Shown here piece by piece: positions 1 through 6,420 of a DNA stretch of 6,420 bases. This DNA comes from JABFXC01 sp035551575 (GTDB lineage Bacteria; Gemmatimonadota; Gemmatimonadetes; Gemmatimonadales; Gemmatimonadaceae). Position 1 is the stretch's first letter. Every line of letters begins with the position of its first letter. The notes under the pieces are model-generated. The model was given only the letters and a program-made list of their open reading frames with translations, ran no database searches and was not told where the DNA came from. Position numbers and translations under genes: made by a program. The stretch lies in contig DASZNJ010000247.1 in NCBI GenBank assembly GCA_035551575.1, positions 1 through 6,420 of the forward strand. Reading direction: 5' to 3'.

Positions 1-3000
1 GTGCGGCAACCGGCGCCGCGGCGACCTGGGCAGCGTTAGGCGCGGGGGCCGCCGGCGGCGATGACGAGCCGTTCCCCGATGGAGGAGCCGTCGTCTTCAC
101 CGAAGGCAGCGAGGCGAGCAGCTCGGCAACCGCGGCCGAGCTTCCCGCGCTCCCGATGAGTCCCTGGGCGAGCTTGCGGGCGATCTGCGCCGGGAGGTTG
201 GCCTTGAGATCGGCGATCTTCGCTTCGTAGTCGGCACGGAGCGCGTCCGCTCGCTTCGTGAACTCCGCTTCCATCTGCCCGACGACGGTGTCGTGCACCG
301 CGACCGGAACCTCGAGACCGGCGAGCTGGCGAAGCTGCGACCAGAACTGCTGCCGCTCGGCGGCGAGCGTCACCATCTCGCTCGACGCCTTCAGCCGGCG
401 GAGCGTCCGCTCCTTCGTGAGCGCCCAGATAAATGGGACGCGCCCTTGGCGATCGGACTCGCTCGCGGCGAGGTACTCGTGGAAGGGCATCAGCTCATCG
501 CTCTGCTCCGAGGAGGGGAGCTCGGTGAAGTGCTGCTTGAAGCGCGCCTCCGTCGCCGCCCAGTCCGCGGTGGTCACCGGAAGCTCCATCACCTGGCCGG
601 TTCCGGCGTCGTCGAGGTACTTCAGCGAGTACGTCGGCCACGCGTCGTTCGGCGCGGGATTTCCCTCGAGACTGAGGCAGTCGGCGAAGCTCGATCCGCC
701 GTCGGGATCGTAGGTGAGGAAGGGGAACGCGCGCGACTCGAGCGCGAGCCGTGCGGCGTGCTGCGAAGAATCGTCGGCGAGGCCGTGCTCGACCGGGCAC
801 GGGGTATAGATGTTGATCAGCACCGGCCGCCGCTTGTGCAGCCCCTTCAGTACGCCGGCGATGAGGTGGGATGCGGCCGCCTGCGAGGTCTGGTGCACAT
901 ACACGCCGCGGTGGGCGATCGCGATGAGCGCGAGCTCCTTGCGCACCTCGGTCTTCCCGTGCTGCGACGAGCCATAGGCCGACATGTCGGCGACCTGTCC
1001 GGTGTACCCGGAAGTGCAGGCCTGTCCGCCGGTGTTGGAGTAGACCTGGGTGTCGAGCACCACGACGCGGATCGGCTTCCCCGAGGCAAGGAGCCGCGAG
1101 AGGTTCTGGAAGCCGATGTCGAGCATCGCGCCATCGCCGCCCATCGCCACGATCGGCGGGCAGAGGGCGAACTCGTCGTCGGTGAACTCCTTCCAGGTCA
1201 GGCTGCCTAACGCTGGCTCGTCGCGCGCGGCGTCATAGCCGCCGGTGGAGAGCAGCTCGGCGCGCCGCACGACGGCGATGTCATCCGCCATCCGCCGCAT
1301 GTGGGCCTCGAAGAGCCCGATCGCGATCGACGGCGAATCCTGGAAGAGGTGGTTGACCCAGGGGAACGGATATGGGTTGTACGGATAGGTGCTCCCCCAG
1401 ACCGAGGAGCAGCCGGTGCTGTTGGCCATGCCGAGGGAGGCGCGCCCGTTGCCGCTCGGCCCCTCGACGTAGCGCCACTTCAGGTCGCGGAGGGCGTGCA
1501 GCGATGCATTGAGCGCGGCGAGGCGCTCGTGATTCGCCGCGTTCACCGGTACGGCGACGGATTCCTTCGCCGCGGCGGCCGCGTCGAGGTCGGCGCCGGC
1601 GGCGAGCAGCTCGCGCGCCTGCTGGTCGAGCGTCGCGATCAGCGCGTCGAGATGCGCGACGTGCTTCGCGATGCGCGGCTGCATCGACGCGTGAATCGAC
1701 GAGACGATCAGGTGCACCGCGGTCTTCTCCCCGCACCCCATGCACGCGCCGTCGCCGCCGACCATCGAGCGGTAGGTCTCCTTCTTCAGCAGCAGGGAGG
1801 AGAGCACCCCGATCCCCTCGTCGACGTCCGACACGTTGACGTAGCGGTCGTCGGTATCGGGGAGGTGCTGCCAGACGCCCCAGTTGTCGCGGAGCTTCTC
1901 GAGTCCCGCTTCATCCTGCCTGACGGTGACGAGCGCGCCATCCGGACAGGCGGCGACGCAGAGGTTGCAACCCTTGCACGCCTCGGGGTTCACGGTGATC
2001 GAGAGCAGTCCGCCGCTCCCCTTCTGCTTCGCCTCGACCGCATCCCAGAACGGCCTGGTCCGCGCGAGCGGCAGCTCGACCAGGCGCGCGTTCACCGCCT
2101 GGAACTCCGGCTCGGCCGCTGCCTTGCGCCCGGCGTCCCAGCCCAGCTTGTCGGTCACCGCGCGATACGATTGCAGCCACGCGTCGGCGATCGGCGCGGT
2201 CGGGGCGTGGTCGATGAGCTTGCGCGCTTCCTTCGCCCAGTGCTTCGCGATCGGGCGGATGCGCTCCAGCGCCAAGCCATTCACCGATGCATCGATCGCG
2301 GCGGTGAGAACCTCCTCGACGCTGTTGACAAGGCCGGGGATCGCCGAGTCGGGGCACTGCGTCCAGCACTGCCCGCAGCCCGTGCACTTCGCGGCGATGA
2401 AGTCGGGAACCTCCAGCCGCACGCCGCTCATGTCGCGCACCGCGCCGGTCGCCGCCGGGATCGTGCTGATCGCGGCGAAGGGATCGGCGATCCCATCCTC
2501 GCCCATCTGGCAGAGCGAGCACACCTGCTCCCAGAACCGGCCCTGGTTCGCGGGTCCCTGCGCCGCGTCGGGCGCGTCGAGCAGTGCCGGCATCTGCGGA
2601 ACCTTCCCCGGCTCGGTCGTGCGCGCGAGCTCGACCGGCCTCGCTTCGCGCACCTCATCGAAGCCGCGGCGAATGACGCGCAGGTTGTCCTCGACCACCT
2701 GCGTTCCCTTCGACCCGAACTTCTTCGTCAGCTGCTTGCGGATGCCCTCGAAGACGGACTTCTCGCTCACACCCTCGCGCTTCAGCAGCGGCGCGGTCGC
2801 GAAGAACGCGCCCATGAACGCTGCCCCCTGCATTCGATAGCGCAGCTCGACGTCCGACGCCTCGGCGCGGGCGATCGCGAAGGCGTCGAGAACATGGACC
2901 GCGATCTTCCGCCGGCGAATCGTCTCGCGCGCCGCCGCCGGCAGCGTCTTCCAGAATGCGTCAGGACCGAGCTCGCTCTGGATCACGAAGACGCCGCCCT

Positions 3001-4753
3001 CGGCGAGCCCGGCGAGCGGATCGCTGTGGCGGAAAACGTTAGGGTCCGGGGAGAGCACCACGTCGACGTGGCGCAGCTCGCAGTTGAGCCGGATCGGCTG
3101 GTGCGCGAACACCGCGTAGAAGGTCGTCGGCTGCCCCTTCTTCTCCGAGCCGTACTTCGGGTTCGCCTTGATGTTCAGCCCGAGGAGCTCGAACGCGGTC
3201 ATCGCGAGGTTCTTCCCCATCGTGATCGCGCCCCAGCCGCCGACCGAATGGATGCGCAGCGCGGTCGACCCCTCCGGCAGCAGGTTCACCTCGCCCGCCG
3301 AGTGCACGGCCAGCTCACGGACGTGCGGATAGCTGTCGACGAGCTTCTCCTGCCAGATCTGGAGCTTCGGGATCTTCGTCCCCTCGCGAATGAAGTCGAC
3401 GCCGAGGTAGAACTGCCGCGTGCGGGCGTTGCCGGGCAGCATGTTGTCCACCGCCGCGACGATGTCGCCGGGCTGGAGGTCCCGGCTGCCGAGTCCGAAG
3501 CAGGCGCTGAAGAAATCCGGCACCTGGTCGGCGCGCAGTGCCGGCAGGCTGGCGTCAGGCAGCGGCGTCCCGGCGGCGGCCCGACCGTTCTCGACCGCCT
3601 TGGCCATCGCCGCACGGATCTCGCGGAGCAGGGGGAGGTCCACCGCCAGCGGCTGGTCGGTCCGCTCCATCACGACGACGCCCCTCTTCCCGGCGAGCAG
3701 CCCGACGAGCAGGTCGGCGGGGAAGGGGCGGAACATCGTCATGTTGACGACGCCGACCCTGAGCCCGCGTGTCGCGCGGAGGTGATCGGCGACCGCCTCG
3801 GCATTGGAGACCACCGAGCCCTGGCCGACGATCACCCACTCGGCGTCGTCGGCGCGATAGCCCGACGCGCGCGCGTAGCGTCGCCCGGTGAGCGCGGCGT
3901 ATTCCTCGAACGCGCGATCGGTGAGCTCGGCGATGTGGTCGAAGTAGAAGGGACGCTGCGCGGCGACGCCCTGCGCGTAGCTGTCCTGGTTCTGGACGAC
4001 GCCGAGCATCGCCGGGTAGTCGAAGTCGAACGCCTCGGGGATGCGGCGGCGCCGGCCGCCGAAGACGAGCCGCTGCGCGGGCGTCGGTGAGTCGATGACG
4101 TCGGAGGGATCGCCGAGGTAGCGCTTGATCAGGTCGCGCTCGGGAAGGCGCACCGATTCGATGACGTGGCTCGTCAGGAACCCGTCCTGGGCGATGATCC
4201 CGGGGTTGAGCGAGAGCTCGGCGACCCGATGCGCGACGAGGTTGAGGTCCGCCGATTCCTGTACGTCCTTCGCGAAGAGCTGGAAGAACCCGGTGTCGTC
4301 CACGGCGTGATAGTCGTCGTGGCCGGCGTGGACGTTGAGCGCATGCTTGGTCAGGGCCCGTGCGGCGACGTTGAGCACGTAGGTGAGTCGCTTGCCGACC
4401 GCGGCGTAGAGCGACTCGTGCATGTAGACGATCCCCTGGCCGCTCGAGAAGTTCGTCGCGCGCAGCCCGGACATCGACATCCCGGCGGTGACCGCGGCCG
4501 CGGCGTGCTCTCCTTCGGGTTCGAAGAAGAGCAGGCGGCGGCCGTTGACGTTGCGCTTCCCCTCGGCGACCGCGGCCGCCCATCCCTCACCCATCTGTGT
4601 CGATGGCGTGATCGGATAGGCGCCGGCGGCCTCGCTCGCTGCGGTTTCCATGGCGACGACGGCGCCGCTGCCGTCCAGAGCCTGGAGCACACCGGGATAG
4701 GGGGGAGCGTCAGGCGCGGGCGCCTTCGGCTTCGACGTGGTCCAGAGCCTCAT
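1..4753 (-). CDS. nifJ: Single-chain pyruvate (2-oxoacid):ferredoxin oxidoreductase, enlarged form, 3' end outside window
   Basis: Decarboxylates a 2-oxoacid, probably pyruvate, with CoA to acyl-CoA and CO2 using TPP and iron-sulfur clusters; reversible in the family and normally cytoplasmic. The frame has 1584 codons without a stop and is still open at base 1. Domain order is that of fused PFOR. Alpha domain: YPITPS at 46-51, R132 in VAARAL matching the substrate-binding Arg of PFOR, DGFLTSH near 190. Domain II: about 304-385 with RPFP and MERTDQP. GLGSRD lies near 420. Gamma domain: from about 501 (HSVGGWGA, YGSEKKGQP). Ferredoxin clusters: C790/793/796/800 and C926/929/932/936. Beta domain: C1004-MG-C1007, TGC1115SS, TPP motif GDG around D1207 through N1240-TGGQ, and TPC1319. 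All four proximal-cluster cysteines are present. After about 1375 comes a mostly helical extension, then an Ala/Pro/Ser linker from 1554. Classical NifJ is about 1170-1230 residues. The start follows a GGGAG and overlaps the rnfB-like stop. Substrate range is unproven. Confidence 0.95.
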   Translation of the reverse strand, partial: MRLWTTSKPKAPAPDAPPYPGVLQALDGSGAVVAMETAASEAAGAYPITPSTQMGEGWAAAVAEGKRNVNGRRLLFFEPEGEHAAAAVTAGMSMSGLRATNFSSGQGIVYMHESLYAAVGKRLTYVLNVAARALTKHALNVHAGHDDYHAVDDTGFFQLFAKDVQESADLNLVAHRVAELSLNPGIIAQDGFLTSHVIESVRLPERDLIKRYLGDPSDVIDSPTPAQRLVFGGRRRRIPEAFDFDYPAMLGVVQNQDSYAQGVAAQRPFYFDHIAELTDRAFEEYAALTGRRYARASGYRADDAEWVIVGQGSVVSNAEAVADHLRATRGLRVGVVNMTMFRPFPADLLVGLLAGKRGVVVMERTDQPLAVDLPLLREIRAAMAKAVENGRAAAGTPLPDASLPALRADQVPDFFSACFGLGSRDLQPGDIVAAVDNMLPGNARTRQFYLGVDFIREGTKIPKLQIWQEKLVDSYPHVRELAVHSAGEVNLLPEGSTALRIHSVGGWGAITMGKNLAMTAFELLGLNIKANPKYGSEKKGQPTTFYAVFAHQPIRLNCELRHVDVVLSPDPNVFRHSDPLAGLAEGGVFVIQSELGPDAFWKTLPAAARETIRRRKIAVHVLDAFAIARAEASDVELRYRMQGAAFMGAFFATAPLLKREGVSEKSVFEGIRKQLTKKFGSKGTQVVEDNLRVIRRGFDEVREARPVELARTTEPGKVPQMPALLDAPDAAQGPANQGRFWEQVCSLCQMGEDGIADPFAAISTIPAATGAVRDMSGVRLEVPDFIAAKCTGCGQCWTQCPDSAIPGLVNSVEEVLTAAIDASVNGLALERIRPIAKHWAKEARKLIDHAPTAPIADAWLQSYRAVTDKLGWDAGRKAAAEPEFQAVNARLVELPLARTRPFWDAVEAKQKGSGGLLSITVNPEACKGCNLCVAACPDGALVTVRQDEAGLEKLRDNWGVWQHLPDTDDRYVNVSDVDEGIGVLSSLLLKKETYRSMVGGDGACMGCGEKTAVHLIVSSIHASMQPRIAKHVAHLDALIATLDQQARELLAAGADLDAAAAAKESVAVPVNAANHERLAALNASLHALRDLKWRYVEGPSGNGRASLGMANSTGCSSVWGSTYPYNPYPFPWVNHLFQDSPSIAIGLFEAHMRRMADDIAVVRRAELLSTGGYDAARDEPALGSLTWKEFTDDEFALCPPIVAMGGDGAMLDIGFQNLSRLLASGKPIRVVVLDTQVYSNTGGQACTSGYTGQVADMSAYGSSQHGKTEVRKELALIAIAHRGVYVHQTSQAAASHLIAGVLKGLHKRRPVLINIYTPCPVEHGLADDSSQHAARLALESRAFPFLTYDPDGGSSFADCLSLEGNPAPNDAWPTYSLKYLDDAGTGQVMELPVTTADWAATEARFKQHFTELPSSEQSDELMPFHEYLAASESDRQGRVPFIWALTKERTLRRLKASSEMVTLAAERQQFWSQLRQLAGLEVPVAVHDTVVGQMEAEFTKRADALRADYEAKIADLKANLPAQIARKLAQGLIGSAGSSAAVAELLASLPSVKTTAPPSGNGSSSPPAAPAPNAAQVAAAPVAA

Positions 4754-5589
4754 TGTATGTCACTCCCGGCGATCGCCGGCGCGCGCGCGAACTGCGCACC
4801 GGTGAGCCACACGATCGCGCCGGTCGGGCAGCGCTCTGCCGCACGCGGCTCGGCGAGCGCGATCTTGTCGTAGTTCAACACGGCTACTCCACTGGTGACG
4901 CTGATCAACCCGTCGGCGGCGTCCTGCACGCACTTGCCGCAGGCGGTGCAGGCGACCTTGCACTGCTCGAGGGCATCGTCGCCGCCGACCAGGTTCCTGC
5001 ACTGCACGAGCAGCCCGGCGTTCACCGGGCGCAGCTCGAACAGCGACTTCGGACAGGCCTCGACGCAGTCGCCGCAGGCGGTGCACTTGTCGACATCGAC
5101 GACGGGGAGGCCGGTCTCGCTCATGTGGATCGCGTCGAAGGTGCAGACGCGCTCGCAGTCGGCGAGGCCGAGGCACCCCCACGCGCACCCCTTTCCGCCG
5201 CCGGCGACCGCTGCCGCAGCTGCGCAGGTGGGGAGGCCGCGATACTCGGCCTGATAGCCCGCGACATCGGCGCCGCCGCCACAGAGCAGCCGCGCGACGT
5301 TCCTGACCGCCTCGCCGGCATCGACGCCGAGAAAGCCGGCGATCTGCTCGCGTGCAGCGTCTCCCGAGACGGTGCATTGCGCCGGGGTGACCCTGCCGGC
5401 CACGGCCTGCTCGGCGAAGGCGCGGCAGCCGGGGAGCCCGCAGGCGCCGCAGTTCGCGTTAGGCAGCATCTGGGCGACGACGTCGATGCGCGGATCTTCC
5501 CAGACCCAGAGCCGCTTGTTGGCGATGGCGATGAAGACGCCGAACACCAGGCCGACGCCGCCGAGGATCAGCACCGCCTCGAGGATCAT
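4750..5589 (-). CDS. rnfB: RnfB-like membrane-anchored polyferredoxin
   Basis: 279-residue electron-transfer protein of the RnfB family, whose members carry electrons between ferredoxin and a membrane complex. Residues about 3-24 form one hydrophobic N-terminal helix. A Fes-type [4Fe-4S] motif follows (C47, C50, C55, C72, with NCGACGLPGC). Next come the RnfB-typical C135-x3-C139-LG-x3-C145-x3-C149 and a classical CxxCxxCxxxCP (C169, C172, C175, C179). The last ferredoxin unit keeps C214, C217, C220 and C254-P but lacks the four cysteines expected for a second cluster. C103, C122, C197 and C210 are also present. The start at 5589 is chosen because the frame can be extended 78 residues upstream only as Arg-rich nonsense overlapping the previous gene, while this ATG follows a strong Shine-Dalgarno and opens directly into the membrane helix. 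It overlaps its neighbours by ATGA at both ends. No other rnf genes are in view, so the symbol denotes homology, not proven membership of an Rnf complex. Confidence 0.93.
   Translation of the reverse strand: MILEAVLILGGVGLVFGVFIAIANKRLWVWEDPRIDVVAQMLPNANCGACGLPGCRAFAEQAVAGRVTPAQCTVSGDAAREQIAGFLGVDAGEAVRNVARLLCGGGADVAGYQAEYRGLPTCAAAAAVAGGGKGCAWGCLGLADCERVCTFDAIHMSETGLPVVDVDKCTACGDCVEACPKSLFELRPVNAGLLVQCRNLVGGDDALEQCKVACTACGKCVQDAADGLISVTSGVAVLNYDKIALAEPRAAERCPTGAIVWLTGAQFARAPAIAGSDIQ
4763..4767 (-). promoter_or_regulatory. Ribosome binding site of the oxidoreductase gene
   Basis: GGGAG on the minus strand lies 9 bases before the ATG at 4753, within the final codons of the rnfB-like gene. It supports the first ATG over the internal Met at residue 35, which would cut into the conserved N-terminal segment before YPITPS. 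Confidence 0.55.
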
Positions 5590-6420
5590 GCGCCTCCCCC
5601 CTGCATCCCCGATTGGCCGAGGAGCCAGGCGGCGATCCTGTCGGTCGCGTCGGCGGCGCCGACTGCCGGCGCCGCGGTCGTACCGTCGGGGGTCGGGACG
5701 TCGAACGGGGTCGTCGCGAGGTTGGTGACGATCCGCAGGTCCTCGGCCATCTGCCACGCGCTCTGGCCGCCGACCGCCTTCTTCGGCGGAGCGGGGATGT
5801 GCCTGACGGTCATCCGCTGCCACGGCTCCTTCCCCGCGGCGGGATCGTGCATGAACACCGCAGCGCCGTCAGGCACGAGCCCGGCAATGACCGGCCCGCT
5901 GAAGGCCGCGACGCGATCGAGGCCGCTGCCGTCGGCGGTCTGGAGCACGAACGTTCCGGGGGTGATGCAGCGGGCGAGTGGTGCCGGGGGCGACGCCCCG
6001 CGAACGACGACGATGATCTTCTCGCGACCGTCGGCGAAGTCCATCAGCGCGCCGACCTGGAGGTCGGCGCCGTCGACGAGCACCGCGAGCGGCGGCGCGA
6101 AGCGGCGCTCGGTCTTGTTCCACGAGCGGAACTCGTGCGGGTGCAACAGCCGCTCGTGCTCCGGGGCGTACCGACCGCCGCGCACCACCTCGGCGAGCAC
6201 CACCGCGCCGAAGGCGCGCCCGGCCTCGACCAGCGCGAGCTCGAGCTCCGGGCCGAGACGGTGCCCCGGGATCACGTCGACGACGAACAGCGCGTCGCCG
6301 CGGGCGCGCATGTCGCGAAGGATCGCGAGCGCGCGTTCGAGCGCGGCCAGCGCGTCGGTGGATGCGACCGTGACGGGGGGAAAGACCGTCGCGAACGCCG
6401 CGGGATCGATGCGCCCGGCG
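5586..6420 (-). CDS. Unrecognised protein, C-terminal 277 residues (5' end outside window), first gene of the POR operon
   Basis: I do not recognise this family. The frame is open to the right edge: the 36 codons before the first in-window ATG (6311) contain no stop and read as ordinary protein, so that ATG is probably internal and the gene starts beyond 6420. Numbering from the first complete codon, the visible part begins with alternating helix and hydrophobic strand stretches (e.g. ALFVVDVIPGH, GAVVLAEVVRGGRY), like an alpha/beta fold. A region follows with LHPHEFRSWN, PPLAVLVDGADL, EKIIVVVRGASPPAPL and ITPGTFVLQTADG, then a Pro/Ala/Thr-rich stretch and a short helical tail. There is a single cysteine, so no iron-sulfur site, and no membrane segment or signal peptide in the visible part. 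Its TGA overlaps the ATG of the rnfB-like gene (ATGA), so the two are probably co-translated. A role as an accessory or partner of the downstream oxidoreductase is inferred only from position. Confidence 0.8.
   Translation of the reverse strand, partial: AGRIDPAAFATVFPPVTVASTDALAALERALAILRDMRARGDALFVVDVIPGHRLGPELELALVEAGRAFGAVVLAEVVRGGRYAPEHERLLHPHEFRSWNKTERRFAPPLAVLVDGADLQVGALMDFADGREKIIVVVRGASPPAPLARCITPGTFVLQTADGSGLDRVAAFSGPVIAGLVPDGAAVFMHDPAAGKEPWQRMTVRHIPAPPKKAVGGQSAWQMAEDLRIVTNLATTPFDVPTPDGTTAAPAVGAADATDRIAAWLLGQSGMQGGGA
5593..5601 (-). promoter_or_regulatory. Ribosome binding site of the rnfB-like gene
   Basis: GGGGGGAGG on the minus strand ends 3 bases before the ATG at 5589. It lies inside the last codons of the preceding gene. 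It decides the start in favour of the short RnfB form over the 78-residue upstream extension. The spacing counted from GGAGG is short, but the G-run allows a register shift to a more usual distance. Confidence 0.6.

Noticed and set aside
293..1210. 305-codon plus-strand open frame
   Set aside because: It is in the same phase as the longer antisense frame and is likewise a shadow of the TPP domain and C-terminal extension of the oxidoreductase.
2510..2521. Extra CxxC pair (C745, C748) ahead of the ferredoxin clusters
   Set aside because: It could bind metal with other ligands, but no third or fourth Cys/His lies nearby in the chain and it falls in the ordinary linker before the ferredoxin domain. 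Too weak to claim a site.
1301..4090. 929-codon open frame on the plus strand
   Set aside because: It lies wholly antisense to the oxidoreductase. Its protein is Arg/Glu/Asp/Ala-rich with no recognisable motifs, as expected when a GC-rich gene with G/C third positions is read on the opposite strand.
3555..4583. 342-codon minus-strand open frame overlapping the oxidoreductase in another phase
   Set aside because: Extremely Arg-rich with no family features. The overlapping frame carries all conserved PFOR motifs without interruption.
1..4753. Possible frameshift or gene fusion artefact explaining the large oxidoreductase
   Set aside because: One phase was followed codon by codon from 4753 to 2 (exactly 1584 codons), with conserved motifs in the expected order and no stop, so no frameshift is needed.
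5590..5823. 78-residue N-terminal extension of the RnfB-like protein
   Set aside because: It overlaps the preceding gene, is Arg-rich without homology features, and would place the membrane helix internally. A good ribosome binding site supports the start at 5589.
6309..6311. ATG at 6311 as the start of the first gene
   Set aside because: The same frame stays open to the window edge with protein-like sequence upstream and no convincing ribosome binding site at this ATG, so the gene most likely begins outside the window.

Overview
The window is a GC-rich stretch (roughly 70% GC by eye) that is coding almost from edge to edge on the minus strand. It reads as part of one operon running right to left: a gene of unknown function (5' end outside the window), an RnfB-like membrane iron-sulfur protein, and a very large one-piece pyruvate/2-oxoacid:ferredoxin oxidoreductase (3' end outside the window). 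Both junctions are 4-base ATGA overlaps, so the three genes are probably translationally coupled. The third-position G/C codon use and this gene content fit a GC-rich environmental bacterium, for example from Gemmatimonadota, Myxococcota or Acidobacteriota. Nothing in the window fixes the phylum.

Layout. 6420-5586 (minus): C-terminal 277 residues of a soluble protein I do not recognise. 5589-4750 (minus): 279-residue RnfB homologue with an N-terminal membrane helix, a Fes-type cluster motif and ferredoxin-like motifs. In its last ferredoxin unit one of the two clusters appears to be lost. 4753-1 (minus): an uninterrupted reading frame of 1584 codons, still open at the left edge. It holds every hallmark of single-chain PFOR (NifJ type) in order: alpha domain with YPITPS, domain II, gamma domain, 2x[4Fe-4S] ferredoxin domain, and beta/TPP domain with the proximal cluster cysteines. 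Compared with classical PFOR (about 1170-1230 residues) it carries three extra blocks: between the two ferredoxin cluster motifs, within the proximal-cluster region, and at the C-terminus.

How it may work. The oxidoreductase would convert a 2-oxoacid (most likely pyruvate) plus CoA to acyl-CoA and CO2 and pass electrons through its own iron-sulfur clusters. The co-encoded RnfB-like protein is the obvious candidate to take those electrons to the membrane. No other Rnf subunit is visible, so whether this is part of an Rnf complex or a stand-alone membrane adaptor cannot be decided here. There are no intergenic regions over 300 bases, and I saw no RNA genes, mobile elements, CRISPR arrays, promoters or terminators.
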